This document shows, piece by piece, positions 1 to 10,861 of a stretch of DNA of 64,000 bases (position 1 is its first letter; each line of letters opens with the position of its first letter). Made by a program: the position numbers and the translations under genes. The notes below the pieces were generated by a model. It did no database searches, had not been told where the DNA came from, and saw only the letters and a program-made list of their open reading frames with translations. Origin of the DNA: Plazaster borealis (Eukaryota; Echinodermata; Asteroidea; Forcipulatida; Labidiasteridae); the NCBI GenBank assembly GCA_021014325.1, contig CM037473.1, forward strand, positions 13,392,696 through 13,456,695, in the 5' to 3' direction.

Positions 1-348
1 AGTCATTCATGCCTTGAATGTTTCATATAAATGCAGATGTACATGAGACGGCGTGCCTTTTGGAAGGACCATCAACTCAGCTGTGAAATGCAATTGATTA
101 CAGGCGACTGTTTCCCCCGGTATATTATCTTGTTGCTATGGAAACCACCTTGCAGATTATTAACAAAACAACGACTTCTCTCTTTACATGCATGCAGTAA
201 CCTTTTGAAAGGCGCTGTTTCTGCCTCAAACTTGATTACAAAATTTTATCCTTATGAATGTACTCTTGCATTCGATCAAATAAAATAGAAGGAAAAGGGA
301 AGATTTTTGGTAGTACTTGGGTTAACTTTCAGTTCATGGAGTGTTGTT
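1..348. other. Unassigned flank
   Basis: No exon with convincing splice borders and no recognisable repeat is visible. The open frames here are short and have no protein-like composition. Confidence 0.4.
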
Positions 349-722
349 TTAAAGGCACTGTACACGTTTGGTAATTACTCAAAATATATATTAGCATATA
401 AACTGACTTGGTAATGAGCAACAGAGAGCTGTTGATAGTATAAAACATTGTGAGAAACGACTCCCTCTGAAGTAACGTAGTTTTTCAGAAAGAGGTAATT
501 TCTCACTAAAATAATAAAAACTTCTTGCAAGAAGTTTTTATTCCTATCTGAAAGCACACAAATTTACAACAAGGGTGTTTTTTCTTTCATCACTTCCTTG
601 CAACTTCGATGACCAATTGAGCCCAAATTTTCACAGGCTTGTTATTTTATGCATACATGTGGGGATACACCAAATGAGAACACTGGTCTTTGACAATTAC
701 CAAACGTGTATGATGCCTTTAA
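349..722 (+). mobile_element. TTAA-flanked MITE, family 1, full-length copy
   Basis: TTAA lies at both ends (349-352 and 719-722). Inside are inverted termini beginning AGGCACTGTACACGTTTGG and ending in its imperfect complement. The element is about 374 bp and non-coding. A perfect 30-base palindrome occupies 513-542. The same element recurs at 6246-6626 and, inverted and internally deleted, at 37953-38186. A TTAA target duplication with AGG termini fits Kolobok- or piggyBac-type mobilisation; the superfamily is inferred. Confidence 0.85.
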
Positions 723-1063
723 TTCATTCCTGTTCAACGTTTTTCAGTGACAAGCACAAAGGCTCAGTGCGGGCGCTTGATACATTTCATTTGGGGCTCC
801 ATATGTGGTATGATGTACCCATCCCTCCCCTTATTGTTTCTTAAGTTCATTGTGTTCTTGGAATCTCAAGAATTCTTTAGAGGATTTAAGGGGGGTACTG
901 CCTCTACCACATATCTGGCATGGTATAATACATTTACTTGTAAAAATGTAAGTCAACCAGAAAATCAGAGTAAACAGACTTCTGTTTCGCCCATTCAGTG
1001 ATGAGTTTACATGTGGATGATTTTTCATACATGATGGCATATCTAGCCATGACACGCCTATTG
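723..1063. other. Unassigned spacer
   Basis: Spacer between a MITE and a LINE fragment. I see no gene or repeat signature that I can name. Confidence 0.4.
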
Positions 1064-1660
1064 TTTGTTGATAATAATAATACACAGGGCATAAATAAAG
1101 CACCTTTTATCAGAGGATGCAAGGCGCTGGAAAAGGAAAGAAGAGAAAAACATAAAATGGGGGTGGGGGAAGAGGCAGACAGGAGAAACCCAGATTACAT
1201 GTAAACAGAGAAAAAATGGGCCTTGAGAGCCTTTTTAAAGGGAGTGAGACCAGTTGAATTTCTAACAGGAGCAGGAAGTTTGTTGCATAGACGAGGGGCA
1301 GAGATGGAAAAAGCCGGATCACCAGCCTGAATGCGAGATTTGGGAATATTAAGACATCCACCTACAAAAGATCGAAGACAGTAAGAAGTAGAGATGAGAG
1401 GTAACAAGGAGAAAGGTTGTTGAGAGACTTGTATGTATTGAACAAGAGTGTGGAGTTAAATACGTTTAGCAACTGGGAGCCAGTGGAGGTCACACAGACT
1501 AGAGGAGAAACATGGGCAAATTTGGGCTTCTTGGAAATGAGCCTGGCACACCTGTTTTGAATTCTTTGAAGACGAGAGATGTTTTTCTGAGATACACCAT
1601 TTAGAAGACAGCTACAATATGTCACTATGGAACAGAAATCACGATAAAAGAAAATCATAA
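1064..1660 (-). mobile_element. Non-LTR retrotransposon 3' end (L2/CR1-like), degenerate
   Basis: Read on the minus strand, 1660-1362 encodes a reverse transcriptase C-terminal segment with RLQRIQNRCARLI and NTYKSLNNLSP. A frame change destroys the usual LHWLPV motif. Position 1407-1195 continues with SAPRLCNKLPAPVRNSTGL and FKKALKAHFF, then a stop, which is the typical end of L2/CR1-type ORF2. The 3' UTR has an AGCGCCTTG then GGTGCTTTATTTA tail and finishes in an ATT-rich microsatellite near 1064. The copy is 5' truncated and frameshifted, so it is inactive. Confidence 0.8.
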
Positions 1661-2252
1661 TTTAAATGCTCAAGATTAAAGTATCTAAATAAATTTAAGA
1701 ATTACGACATGCTTCAGATAAAGTTGTCATATTGTGTCTTGCAGGGCTCGATTTAATCACTAGCCAGGTGTGAAATCACTATTCAAGTTTTCTCTGACAA
1801 AATGGGCCATACCATTATAAAAGTCTACTGTTCATAAAAAAATGGCACAATATTGAACAAAATATGAACAAAAATGACAGTGTGTATAAAATCATGAAGG
1901 ACTGACAAAAGAACAATCTATGGGACAAAATACAAAACAAAATGAGTTCAAACTTTAGGCAGTTAGGTGATTTTCCATTTTTTATATTTTACCTTCCACG
2001 AATGTAACAAAAGGGAGATTTCCATATATGCTATTGCTGTCACGCTTTGTTATTTACATTGCATATAATAGAATCAATTTGACCTCTAACAATCAACATT
2101 GGCCGAGTGAAATGTTTACATACAGGGAGGGCAAGTAAAACACATTGTTATGCCCTTCAAACCTACACTGTCATACGATTACTAAGTCAATGTAAACAGA
2201 TAGCACTTTGAAATTACAATTTTATACACATGTATCATCCCTCCATAATAAG
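1661..2252. other. AT-rich spacer
   Basis: AT-rich unique-looking DNA with no coding-like frame. Nothing further can be supported. Confidence 0.35.
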
Positions 2253-2612
2253 TTAAAGGAACATTACAGAATTGGTTTTTGCTCATAAAACAGTGTAAGC
2301 ACTTTATATAATCCACCATATACATAAACTGACAAACTTGTATAAGTTTGAGATCGATCGGCCATCTTGGTCACGAGAAAATAGTGAAAAACCGATTACA
2401 CATTTGCATGTGTTATACAATGCACGAATAAAACGCTCATGAGCGATAAACTCCAATCGGAAATTGGTTTTATTTATTTCTCATCAAATGGCATTTCAGA
2501 CAGAAATATTTCTATCATCATCTATCATCATCCTTAGACCGTGTAAATTTTATGTAAATCTGTTGTAATCTTAAAGAAAATTTTAATTACCAGTTCTGTA
2601 ACGTTCCTTTAA
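2253..2612 (+). mobile_element. TTAA-flanked MITE, family 2
   Basis: TTAA at 2253-2256 and 2609-2612 bound a 360-bp non-coding element. Its termini are AGGAACATTACAGAATTGG and the near-complement CCAGTTCTGTAACGTTCCT. A second copy in reverse orientation lies at 36540-36917 with the same ends. TTAA plus AGG ends again suggests Kolobok/piggyBac-type mobilisation (inferred). Confidence 0.85.
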
Positions 2613-2812
2613 CTTTCAATGAAATTATTTGTTAACAAATTCAGGTTTTAAAATGCAGAAAATGCAGAGAAATTGTGAGATTTTAGTTGAGAGCGTACAC
2701 TTCTCTGTGAAACAATAATAAACCACTTTTGTATACATGTAGTGCATATCACCATGAGGTCCCTATGCACTGTAAAGGGAAATCAAGAATTGTACAAAGT
2801 AAACAAATATGT

Positions 2813-3155
2813 TTTCACCCGGTTTTGAATTGTTCTGTTGTCCCAGCTTGTTTTAAACAACCTCTGGAAGACTGTTCCAACTGAACTGCTGCATATTGGA
2901 AAGAGCGGGAACCATACGACTTGGTTTTGATAACTGGGGGAGTTAGAAGGGATTTATAAGAAGATTGCAGATTTCTAGCTGTTGTATACTCCTGAACTAA
3001 ACTTTGAAGATAAACAGGGGCAATGCCATGATACACTGATAAGTGAGAACCAAAATTTCAAAATCTATTCTAGCCCGTATTGGTAGCCAATGTAAATCCT
3101 TTAGAATGAGTGTGATGGATTCCCGAGTGCGGGTTCTGGTGACAAGTCTAGCATG
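2813..3155 (-). mobile_element. Non-LTR retrotransposon RT C-terminal fragment
   Basis: The minus strand encodes LVTRTRTRESITLILKDLHW, then LPIRARIDFEILVLTYQCI, then (after a frame change) HGIAPVYLQSLV and SYGSRSFQYAAVQ. This order is the hallmark LHWLP-to-C-terminus block of CR1/L2/Jockey-type reverse transcriptase ORFs. It is a different lineage from the fragment at 1064-1660, is truncated on both sides and has a broken frame. Confidence 0.75.
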
Positions 3156-4330
3156 TACATGTACATGTAGCCAGATTGTATGTAAATGGCTAATATGCAT
3201 AAGTGTACCAGCAAAAATGGATGGTCAAGGCCAAACTGATACACATGTACAGAGTACGCTTTCTGGGAAGTGGGGCTGTATTGAGTCAAGTCACGTACGC
3301 GCAATTGCTGGCAATCAATGTCAGCCCTAACAACGGCATCGCTGTATTTTGACCATGAGTAATCCACAGACAGATGTGACTACAGGGTCCTTGTAAATTT
3401 CCCAAGGGGATACATGTACAAAACCTGAAATTATATGAGAGACAACAACTTTTTGTTGGTTGATTTTTTTCAAAAAAGAGCTGGAAAAAGGACTGTGTAT
3501 CAACAAACAATGTTTTATTTATTTATTATTTTTTTATCCCCTAATGAAGACTAGCAGGAGGCTGGTTGAAATGTTTAAAATGAAACCCTGAAGTTCTCAA
3601 ATCTTTGGAACAATTTGTAGCAGCGATTCAAAAGAGAAATTTCATTCTTCGCTATTTTGCAAGAACTTAAAAAGGTTTTGCTGTTGAGTTACGAGTAACA
3701 AACATCCAGTCCGAGTCACAATTTTCCGAGTCCAGATGGTCAAGTCTGAGTCTGAATCATTGACCATCGTGACTCTAGTCCGAGTCCAGAAGCCTATCAA
3801 AAAAATTGTGACTCGATTCGGACTAGAGTGTAATACAACGCTGGTTTTAACACATAAACAATCAATGTTGATGAATTATTGATGAATTGAAAACACACAG
3901 TTTTTGTACCTGTACCGTTAATTTGTATGATGGAAAATAATATGATGGAAAATACATTTTTATACCTGGGTACAATGTGCATTATAGTATACCAGTACAC
4001 TGCAGAAACACGCAACCGAAAGAATAAATAACTGGTTGAGTAAACACAGACATTGATGCATGTTTGCTTTACTGTACATGTACCCTTTCTATTCCAAATG
4101 TTTTTCCAAGCGCTGTGTCATTTTTGGCTTTCCATACCAATGTGACTACACACTGTTACATAGGATAACTTCTTTTGACGGATTAAAACTTTTTCAAAGT
4201 TTTGGCACAGAGTATATTTTTGACTTGGTAGCCAATCAATTTGTATAGTTTTCACTTTAATTGGAATATAAGAAGAATCGTTAACACCCAAATCACTGAA
4301 CTTTACTTGAAAAGTTAGTAGAATTACGGT
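3156..4330. other. Spacer with a degenerate GAGTCCGAG-type repeat
   Basis: About 3690-3830 carries irregular reiterations of GAGTCCGAGTC and its complement. The rest shows no gene. A similar low-complexity patch of AGGTCTTGATCT type lies at 8815-8920. Confidence 0.4.
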
Positions 4331-4522
4331 ATTGTAAAGAGGCGCCAATAACAGGACAAGAAGAAATGTTCAGTTTTAGATGTGGGAGAAAAACACCCAA
4401 ATGGGGAAAACCCATACAATCAGGTAGGAACTGAAATCCAAATCCACATGCAAGATCTGAGGTGGGATTCGAACTGGGGTCTACAGAGGTGAAACCACTG
4501 AGCCAACCTGAGGATGGCCTAC
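4330..4522 (-). mobile_element. tRNA-derived SINE, unrelated type, degenerate
   Basis: On the minus strand there is a tRNA-like head with a pol III A-box-like GGTTGGCTCAGTGG and a B-box-like AGTTCGAATCCC. It is followed by a body containing GGGTTTTCCCC and TTTTCTCCCACATCT. The layout is a tRNA-derived SINE. The head and body differ from the SINE copies at 4884, 5687 and 12318. Confidence 0.6.
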
Positions 4523-4883
4523 ATGTACATTAGTATTATATATATTTTAATATATTATGAATCACCAGATTGTTTGAATAACCAGAATGTTACTTCTTAA
4601 TCTTAAAGGTAGGGTGATCGATTGGTTGTTGTCAACGTAATGCTTAGTTATTGGCATTTTTATAATTATAAAGAAAGAACAATAAAAGTCACACAATGTG
4701 AAAGTTTTGGCTGTACTTGCCGCAGCATTCGTGAACGGACAACAACCCTCAGAAATCTGAGAAACGATTCAAGCATGTATCAATTCTCAGATTCAAATGT
4801 TTTGATTGATTTCTAATCAACGGGGGCAATTCAGACGAAACAACTTTATAGTATGCTTACCACCATTACCATCTTTATAACAA

Positions 4884-5245
4884 GGGTGTTGTGGCCGAGC
4901 GGTTAAGAGCATCGAATTCAAGTTCTGGTGGTTAAGTCATCAGGGTGTGGGTTCGAATCCCGGTCATGACACTTGTGTCCTTGAGCAAGACTTTTAACTA
5001 TAATTGTTTCTCTTCACCCAGGGGTATAAATGGGTACCTGCGAGGGTAGAGGCTGACATTGTGTTTGAAATAGCCTTTGGAGCGCCACACGGCAGCTCGG
5101 GGCTGTATACTCCCCAGGGAGCTGAGAAAGATCAAAAGGAATGTTATTGGCCAAATGACCAGGGCACTAATGTAAAGCGCATTGATACATTTATTGTGAA
5201 ATGCGCTATATAAGAACTTGTTATTTATTTATTTATTTAACAAGC
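4884..5245 (+). mobile_element. tRNA-derived SINE, body type I
   Basis: The head resembles a type II tRNA (Leu/Ser-like): A box TGGCCGAGCGG near 4895 and B box GGTTCGAATCC near 4951. The body follows with CACCCAGGGGTATAAATGGG and TACTCCCCAGGGAGCTGAG. The 3' end runs TGTAAAGCGCATTG to GCGCTATATAAGAAC and a TTAT-type tail. A 3' fragment of the same body lies at 13512-13668. Confidence 0.85.
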
Positions 5246-5686
5246 ATAAAGAAGGGACAACAAGTAAGCGTTCTGATAGAAAGTACACAATTTTTTTCGG
5301 GGGTCATTACCAAATAAAGATCCTACCTTTAAACAATTTTCTTTAGTCACTAAGGTTAATTAATTGGACAGAAACCTTCCTTTTCAACAAGGTCATATTA
5401 AATGATGAATATCCTATGTTAATGACTAAGGATGGACAGACAAACTGACATAACAGACTACAATACTATACAAGTGCATGTTTATTATGACTGGCAATAT
5501 TTGCAGAGTCCTTCGTATCCTGCTTGGGGGGGTTAATCTTATTAAGTAATAAAGGATGAATGGCATTAACAATTAACCCATAACCTCTATGGAATAGGAC
5601 CCTGTGATGATGTACAAGTGCAACATGTTCAATCACCTACAGACACAGTTAAAAACTTCTTGTACTTGTTGAACCCGGCTCAGTGA
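5246..5686. other. Unassigned spacer
   Basis: No coding-like frame, no inverted termini and no tRNA-like sequence recognised. Confidence 0.35.
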
Positions 5687-6060
5687 AAAAACAAATAATA
5701 ATAATAATAATACCGAGGCACCGGGGTGTTTGTACCACACATAAACCACCAAAAAGGTACTCAAGACTACAGGTTTTTGAGTTTTTTTAATTATGAGACC
5801 AATTTATGTAGCACCTTATAATATAAGGGTTTACAGGGTGCTGGGGCACACTCAGCAGCCACTGCCAGAAACACCTTTTATGCATTACACATTGCATGAG
5901 ACTTACGGCTTTACATCCCCTCCGAAGGACGAAGTAATAATTGTCAAGTGTTGTGCTTAAGGACACAAGTGTCAAGACCGGGACTCGACCCCATACTCTG
6001 CTGATCAGAAACACCATATTAGATTGAGTCCAGTGCGCTTGACCGCTCGGCAACAACATG
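5687..6060 (-). mobile_element. tRNA-derived SINE, body type II
   Basis: The minus-strand head (TTGCCGAGCGGTCAAG at the right edge, B-box region near 5975) is the same tRNA-like module as at 4884. The body instead has TCGGAGGGGATGTAAAGCCG and AGGTGCTACATAAATTGG. An (AAT)n tail lies at the left edge, 5694-5712. The best-preserved copy of this type is 12318-12741. Confidence 0.8.
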
Positions 6061-6245
6061 TTATCATTTTACGTATTTCATTACAAAATCGGATAATGTA
6101 ACAGGGATGTTATAAATGCAATTGGTTTTGGGAAGAGTACGCATAAATTTCCATTTTAATCCTCAACATGTATGTCATGAAAAAGTGATGGTTTAATGAC
6201 ATCCTTTGTGAAAACACAAGAGAAACATGCAAATTGGGAAGTCAC

Positions 6246-6626
6246 TTAAAGGTATCGTACACGTTTGGTAATGACTCAAAACAAATATTAGCATCAAAAC
6301 TTACTTGGTAACGAGCAACGGAGCGCTGTTGATAGTATAAAACATTGTAGGAAACGACTCCCTCTGAAGTAACGTAGTTTTTGAGAAAGAGGTACTTTCT
6401 CACTAAAATAATAAAAACTTCTTGCAAGAAGTTTTTATTCCTATCTGAAAGCACACAAATTTGTACTTAAAACAAGGGTGTTTTTTCTTTCATCATTTTC
6501 TTGCAACTTTGATGACCAATTGAGCCCAAATTTTCACAGGCTTGTTAATATTTTATGCATATGTTGGGATACACCAAGTGAGAACACTGGTCTTTGACAA
6601 TTTCCAAACGTGTTCAGTGCCTTTAA
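6246..6626 (+). mobile_element. TTAA-flanked MITE, family 1, full-length copy
   Basis: TTAA at 6246-6249 and 6623-6626 bound a near-colinear relative of 349-722, including the 30-base perfect palindrome at 6410-6439. Scattered substitutions, as in ACTGGTCTTTGACAATTTCC near the right end, show that the two copies are independent insertions. Confidence 0.85.
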
Positions 6627-7164
6627 CACTGAAATGCTATGGTTTCAATAACACAAGGAGGACCTTTTCTTTACAACATTACATAATTTACTTGGTATCA
6701 GATTCAATTCAACCCTACTCCACAGTCACACTTTCCAAGTAAAATATTTAATAAAAAAATGCAAAACAATGCAATATAAAATGATAACATTGTATAACAA
6801 AATGGTATTACATTGTATAAGTATATTGCAAAAACAATGTTGCTATTTTCAATATAATGCTACTGTGCAGGTTACATTGTTCCTGCATACATTGTAGCAT
6901 GCTGGGATTGAAACTTACACTGGATCTCCCAGGCCTTAGCATTGGGCCAGTAAATTCAAGACCAGAGTCTGGTGATCTTATGTTTTTCAATTGAATAATA
7001 TTACCTTCCACTGTGTAATATCTCTGTTTTAAAAAGATGTTCAAATGTAAACTTTCAGTTGGATAATTATCTTTATGTTGAGTATCAAAGTATACCTTAC
7101 CCAATAAGACATAGGAAACCTTCTGTTAGTGCTTCTTCAAATAAAAATGGTTTATTGTATGATG

Positions 7165-7494
7165 ATAAAGGTATTGTACACTTTTGGTAACAGCTCAAAA
7201 TTAGTGTCCACATTTTATGTGATTCAACATGCATAAACAAACAAACATGTGAAAGTTTCAGCTCAATTGGTCATCGAGGTCACGATAAAATAGTGAAAAG
7301 AGACCTTATGTGTTTTCCGTTTTTGTTTAAATATTGCGCGTGATAAAAACTATTGTTTTACTCATTTCTCAGAAACGATAGCATTTTAGGCAGAAATATT
7401 TTAAGGAACCCTTTCAACCATTACTTACTTTAAATCATGTAAGTTGTGTGTGAATCTGTGAATACCTTACCAATAGTGTATCATAGGCCTTTAA
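7165..7494 (+). mobile_element. Diverged TTAA MITE related to family 1
   Basis: The right end keeps TTACCAATAGTGTATCATAGG followed by CCTTTAA. The left end reads AAAGGTATTGTACACTTTTG with the target site decayed to ATAA. The interior (TCACGATAAAATAGTGAAAA, CAGAAATATTTTAAGG) resembles family 2 more than family 1, so this looks like a related subfamily or a chimera. Confidence 0.6.
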
Positions 7495-7907
7495 ACCACA
7501 TGGTTAAACTAGTACATAGAAATGTTCTCCTCATTTTGATTCTTGTCTTGTAAAACAAATTCTGGTCCAGTACAAATGTTGAGCTAAAAGCCCTAATGGT
7601 CTTCTGTATTTTACCCCTAACTTCGGAGCCCTGGCATTAAGGTATGCAAATACTTGGCAGTTTTTTATTAATTTATTTTGACAAATCATACAAAGGGTAG
7701 GCCCACTGTGGTTCCAACAACTACAGGCGGCAATTGCAAATGTCTGCAGACGATGAAATAACACCTAATTGTGTAAACGCCCCCGCCCACCCAATACTGC
7801 GTAGTCAGTTTGTGATGACATCACGGGAAAAGGGTTGTAACTAAACAAAGAGCATTGTGCTCATTGTGTTGCATTGTTTGATGAACCAATGTAAACATTG
7901 GTAGGCA

Positions 7908-8075
7908 GGCCCCAATAAAATATTGCTTTTCTGCTAAGCCAAAAAATAAGCAGGATACCGGTCACAAATTATACATGTTACATGGTATTTTGGCTGGTAA
8001 CCTTATTCTGGTAAGCATAATGTTGTTGTGCTTAGCTACTTTTTGTGCTTAGGCAGCTTTATGAAATTGGGCCCC
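7908..8075 (+). mobile_element. GGGCCC-ended MITE, family 3, copy 1
   Basis: The interior TTTCTGCTAAGC, AGCAGGATACCGGTCAC and TTTTGGCTGGTAACC are shared with three other copies. The right end is CAGCTTTATGAAATTGGGCCC. The left inverted terminus is eroded. Confidence 0.65.
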
Positions 8076-8402
8076 TACATGATGCTGGACAAATTGCTTG
8101 TTTCACCAGTTTATTTTTAAATGCAGTTAGATTTTTTGTTTCAATTAACACAATGTGGCTGCACAAGTAGATTAAATGTTTCAACAGTTGCGATGGTAGC
8201 AAATTCTGAAGGGGAAAAGCTTTCCAACAATATCCTACTGTAACCATGGTAACATTACACAGGATGGAAATATCAATAAATGGGCAGCAGGTTGAGCAAG
8301 TCTACATTCAAGTTCAAGTATAAAATGTTGGCTTTGTGCAGCAAATGCTTCCAAAAAACTGTCATCAACAATGTTCTAGTTTTTGGAAAACAAAAGCTTG
8401 CC

Positions 8403-8597
8403 AGGGCCTACAATTTCATAGAACTGCTTTAAAAGCAGACAATGTTGTTAACAGTTTTCTGCTAAGCAAAAATAGGCAGGATACCAATGAATTGTACATT
8501 CAAAATCATTTTCTGGCTGGTTACCTTACTCTAGTAAGCACAATTATTTTGTGCTTAGCTAATTTTCGTACTTAAGCAGCTCTACGAGGTTGGGTCC
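8403..8597 (+). mobile_element. GGGCCC-ended MITE, family 3, copy 2
   Basis: Degenerate ends AGGGCCTACAATTTCATAG and CTCTACGAGGTTGGGTCC enclose the family core (TTTTCTGCTAAGC, TCTGGCTGGTTACC, AAGCACAATTATTTTGTGCT). It abuts copy 3 directly. Confidence 0.65.
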
Positions 8598-8812
8598 TGG
8601 GCCAAATTTCACAGAGCTGCTTATGCAGAAATAATTGCTTCACATTTTTCTGCTAAGTAAAAATGAGCAGGATACCAGTCACAGATGTGAAATTGGAATG
8701 CTATTTTGGCTGGTAATCCTAAAAGGTAATCTTGTCTGGTAAGCACAATTTTGTTGTGCTTACATGTAGCTACTTTTTGTGGTTATAAAAGTCTCCTATG
8801 AAATTGGGCCCT
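8598..8812 (+). mobile_element. GGGCCC-ended MITE, family 3, copy 3
   Basis: Ends TGGGCCAAATTTCACAGAGC and TATGAAATTGGGCCCT flank the family core, with an extra TAATCCTAAAAGG segment. It is the third of three copies within about 900 bp. A fourth copy is at 28956-29142. Confidence 0.65.
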
Positions 8813-9216
8813 CGTCTTGACCCCTCAGGTCTTGATCTCAATAAATATCAAACATCCAGATCTTCAGTCTCAGTTCAGTGTCTTTGGGTTTAGGTCTTGA
8901 TCTATGACTTCCAGGTCTCAGCAATGACACTTATGGCAATTCCATGGTTACTTACATTACATTGACCTCTGGCGTGATTTGTCTGACTTGCTACATGTAC
9001 ACGTATGCGACATTTTTTTACGACAAATTTAAACATGGTCCTGACAAGTATCCATGTAACTGGCACATTGTGTATTTCTGGTCAATAAACATCCAGATTA
9101 ACTGTAGAGTTGCACAATAAAGTGGAAAGGGGTGGCAGGCCTGGAATTTCATCTTTTAAAGGGCAAGGCTATTTTTTATTTTGCGAAGGGAAACTTTCCA
9201 TTGGGAAACTTTTGAA

Positions 9217-9501
9217 GGGGCAACAGAGGCCATGACCAGGGGCAACAGAGGCCATGACCAGGGGCAACAGAGGCCATGACCAGGGGCAACAGAGGCCATG
9301 ACCAGGGGCAACAGAGGCCATGACCAGGGGCAACAGAGGCCATGACCAGGGGCAACAGAGGCCATGACCAGGGGCAACAGAGGCCATGACCAGGGGCAAC
9401 AGAGGCCATGACCAGGGGCAACAGAGGCCATGACCAGGGGCAACAGAGGCCATGACCTGGGGCAACAGAGGCCATGACCAGGGGCAACAGAGGCCATGGC
9501 C
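9217..9501. repeat. 22-bp minisatellite, 13 units, inside intron 1 of the cargo adapter gene
   Basis: Thirteen head-to-tail units of GGGGCAACAGAGGCCATGAC plus CA, nearly identical, with single changes only in the last three units. Because 22 is not a multiple of 3, each minus-strand frame cycles through all phases every 66 bp. All three minus frames therefore stay open and encode the same 22-residue period (core GHGLCCPWSWPLLPLV). The near-identity of units suggests recent expansion. It begins about 70 bp inside the intron from the exon 1 donor. Confidence 0.95.
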
Positions 9502-9568
9502 TCCGTGGCCTCCGTGTAAATCCAGGCCTGGGGTGGGGCGGGGGTTGGGGTAGAGAGGGATTACGTAC

Positions 9569-9889
9569 CTCCATCTTCTCAGCTAATTCTTGTTGAATCT
9601 GATCTTGCCTCTTGACTAACTCTTCATTACGCTCCAGTAATGCCTTGCCGAGCTCCGCAGCCAGAATCAGATCCTTCTCTTTCTGCTCCAGTTGAGCATA
9701 CACATCATCCTCCCTGGACGCCTGGCCCGACGATGCCTCCATCCGATCCACGTCCCCGAAATTATCAAAGAAATCTAAGGATCCCTGGCTGGGGTCAAAG
9801 TCGTCGAAGGAGAGATTGTCCATGATGGATCCCTGGTCAGACATGGCGGTAGGAATATTAAAATGGTGCATCACACCCAGCGTTGACAT
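9569..9889 (-). CDS. BICDL1: BICD family-like cargo adapter, first coding exon (partial gene)
   Basis: The exon encodes 107 residues from an ATG at 9889-9887, preceded in frame by TAG ACC, which fixes the start. It ends at a strong donor, ATGGAG followed by GTACGTAA, at 9569/9568 in phase 0. Residues 66-107 form an acidic-to-coiled-coil stretch with QKEKDLILAAELGKALLERN. This matches the CC1-box region of BICDL/BICDR adapters, where the AAxxG motif binds the dynein light intermediate chain. Family members link dynein-dynactin to Rab6-type vesicles through long coiled coils. The N-terminal 65 residues are acidic and phenylalanine-rich (FDDFDP, LDFFDNFGD) and probably lineage-specific. Downstream exons lie at lower coordinates or outside the window and were not found. 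Vertebrate BICDL1 versus BICDL2 orthology is not resolved. Confidence 0.85.
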
Positions 9890-10020
9890 GGTCTAACAAC
9901 ACGCAACAATGTGCTGAGGACTGTGGTTTGTGTACAACCCTATAAATCATTGGTGGTGGACCCCTGTATCACGTGCCAGTGTAGCGAGTTCAAGAGCGGC
10001 GCTTTGTGATTGTTAAGTGT
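9890..10020 (-). promoter_or_regulatory. Putative 5' UTR and promoter region of the cargo adapter gene
   Basis: Upstream of the start codon on the minus strand there is a CCAAT pentamer (plus strand 9949-9953) and a palindromic E-box CACGTG at 9970-9975. The region is less AT-rich than its surroundings. No clear TATA box in the gene's orientation is seen. Promoter function is inferred from position only. Confidence 0.3.
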
Positions 10021-10354
10021 CGTCAGCTGCTGCTTTTATCACACGGTCAGAAACAGCACCTGTTGAACAAAGAAACCAATGAGTGCGTCATGTGCCATAA
10101 ACAGACAGATTTTAAGCCATTCATAAAGACAATCGACCTTGATACCGCCCTTGTGTTCGTTCGATCAATACAGTGGAATATTCACATTTTAAAATGAGTG
10201 TCATGTCTTTATCACAAGCTTTTAATGTTTTGAACTAGTCTGCACACATTATTGTGTCTGTTTTTGTTTTTCAATGGGGAAAAAGAATTGATTTAACCTT
10301 GAATTGAAAAGCATGTGTTTCAAGCTAGATTTAAAGAATGCATTTAATGTATCG

Positions 10355-10460
10355 TCAGTGGTCTAGCAGTTATGACAAGTGCTCTAGAATACAAGGGTTA
10401 TGGGTTCCAATCCCACCTAAGTAGCACCCTTGTAAGTAGCCTTTGGATTTCTTCCTGAAG
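10355..10460 (+). mobile_element. tRNA-like SINE head fragment
   Basis: TGGTCTAGCAG fits the pol III A-box consensus, and GGTTCCAATCC lies at B-box spacing with one mismatch. It is followed by CACCTAAGTAGCACCCTTG and then AT-rich DNA. It is probably the 5' head of an old SINE rather than a functional tRNA, since no CCA-proximal stem closes it. Confidence 0.45.
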
Positions 10461-10708
10461 AATTAAAAAAATATACAGTGCTTGTCACACATTGGTGTAA
10501 AGGTAAAACAAAATAATAAATCCCCATTGAAATTACATAATTATTACATATTTTATATATAATTGCATGAAATTTGTAAATTTATTTTATTGCTGAATTA
10601 TTCATTGAGGAGTAGGACGATACAAACGAAATCTTACATAAATATTCACTTTAAAACATCATCAGGGCAAGTATTTATAAACAAAATTGCCATAAAATTG
10701 CATTTAAG

Positions 10709-10861
10709 TCCAGCCGCCGATTTCACAAAGCTTTACGCAACTGCATAAGTCCACTTGCACAACATGTTTTGCTTTTAAGTTGTGCACCACCAACACAAGA
10801 ATTCTTGCACAAGTGGACTTAAATGCAACTTTGCGTAAAGTTTCGTGATATCGGCTGCTGG
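10709..10861. mobile_element. Hairpin (foldback) MITE
   Basis: Two arms of roughly 55-60 bp are near-complementary: left CAGCCGCCGATTTCACAAAG, right ending in GTTTCGTGATATCGGCTGCTG. Both arms include ACGCAA and AAGTCCACTTG. The centre (CAACATGTTTTGC) is short. Its design, and its termini reading GCCGNCGATTTCAC, resemble the larger foldback at 21159-21317. Confidence 0.75.

Noticed and set aside
4884..4975. Functional tRNA-Leu/Ser gene
   Set aside because: The head is followed by a SINE body and tail, and the same module occurs in two other SINE copies in the window.
9176..9889. Single 237-residue protein with a C-terminal 22-residue repeat
   Set aside because: A consensus donor at 9569/9568 ends the coding exon after 107 residues, and the repeat is open in all frames simply because of its 22-bp period.
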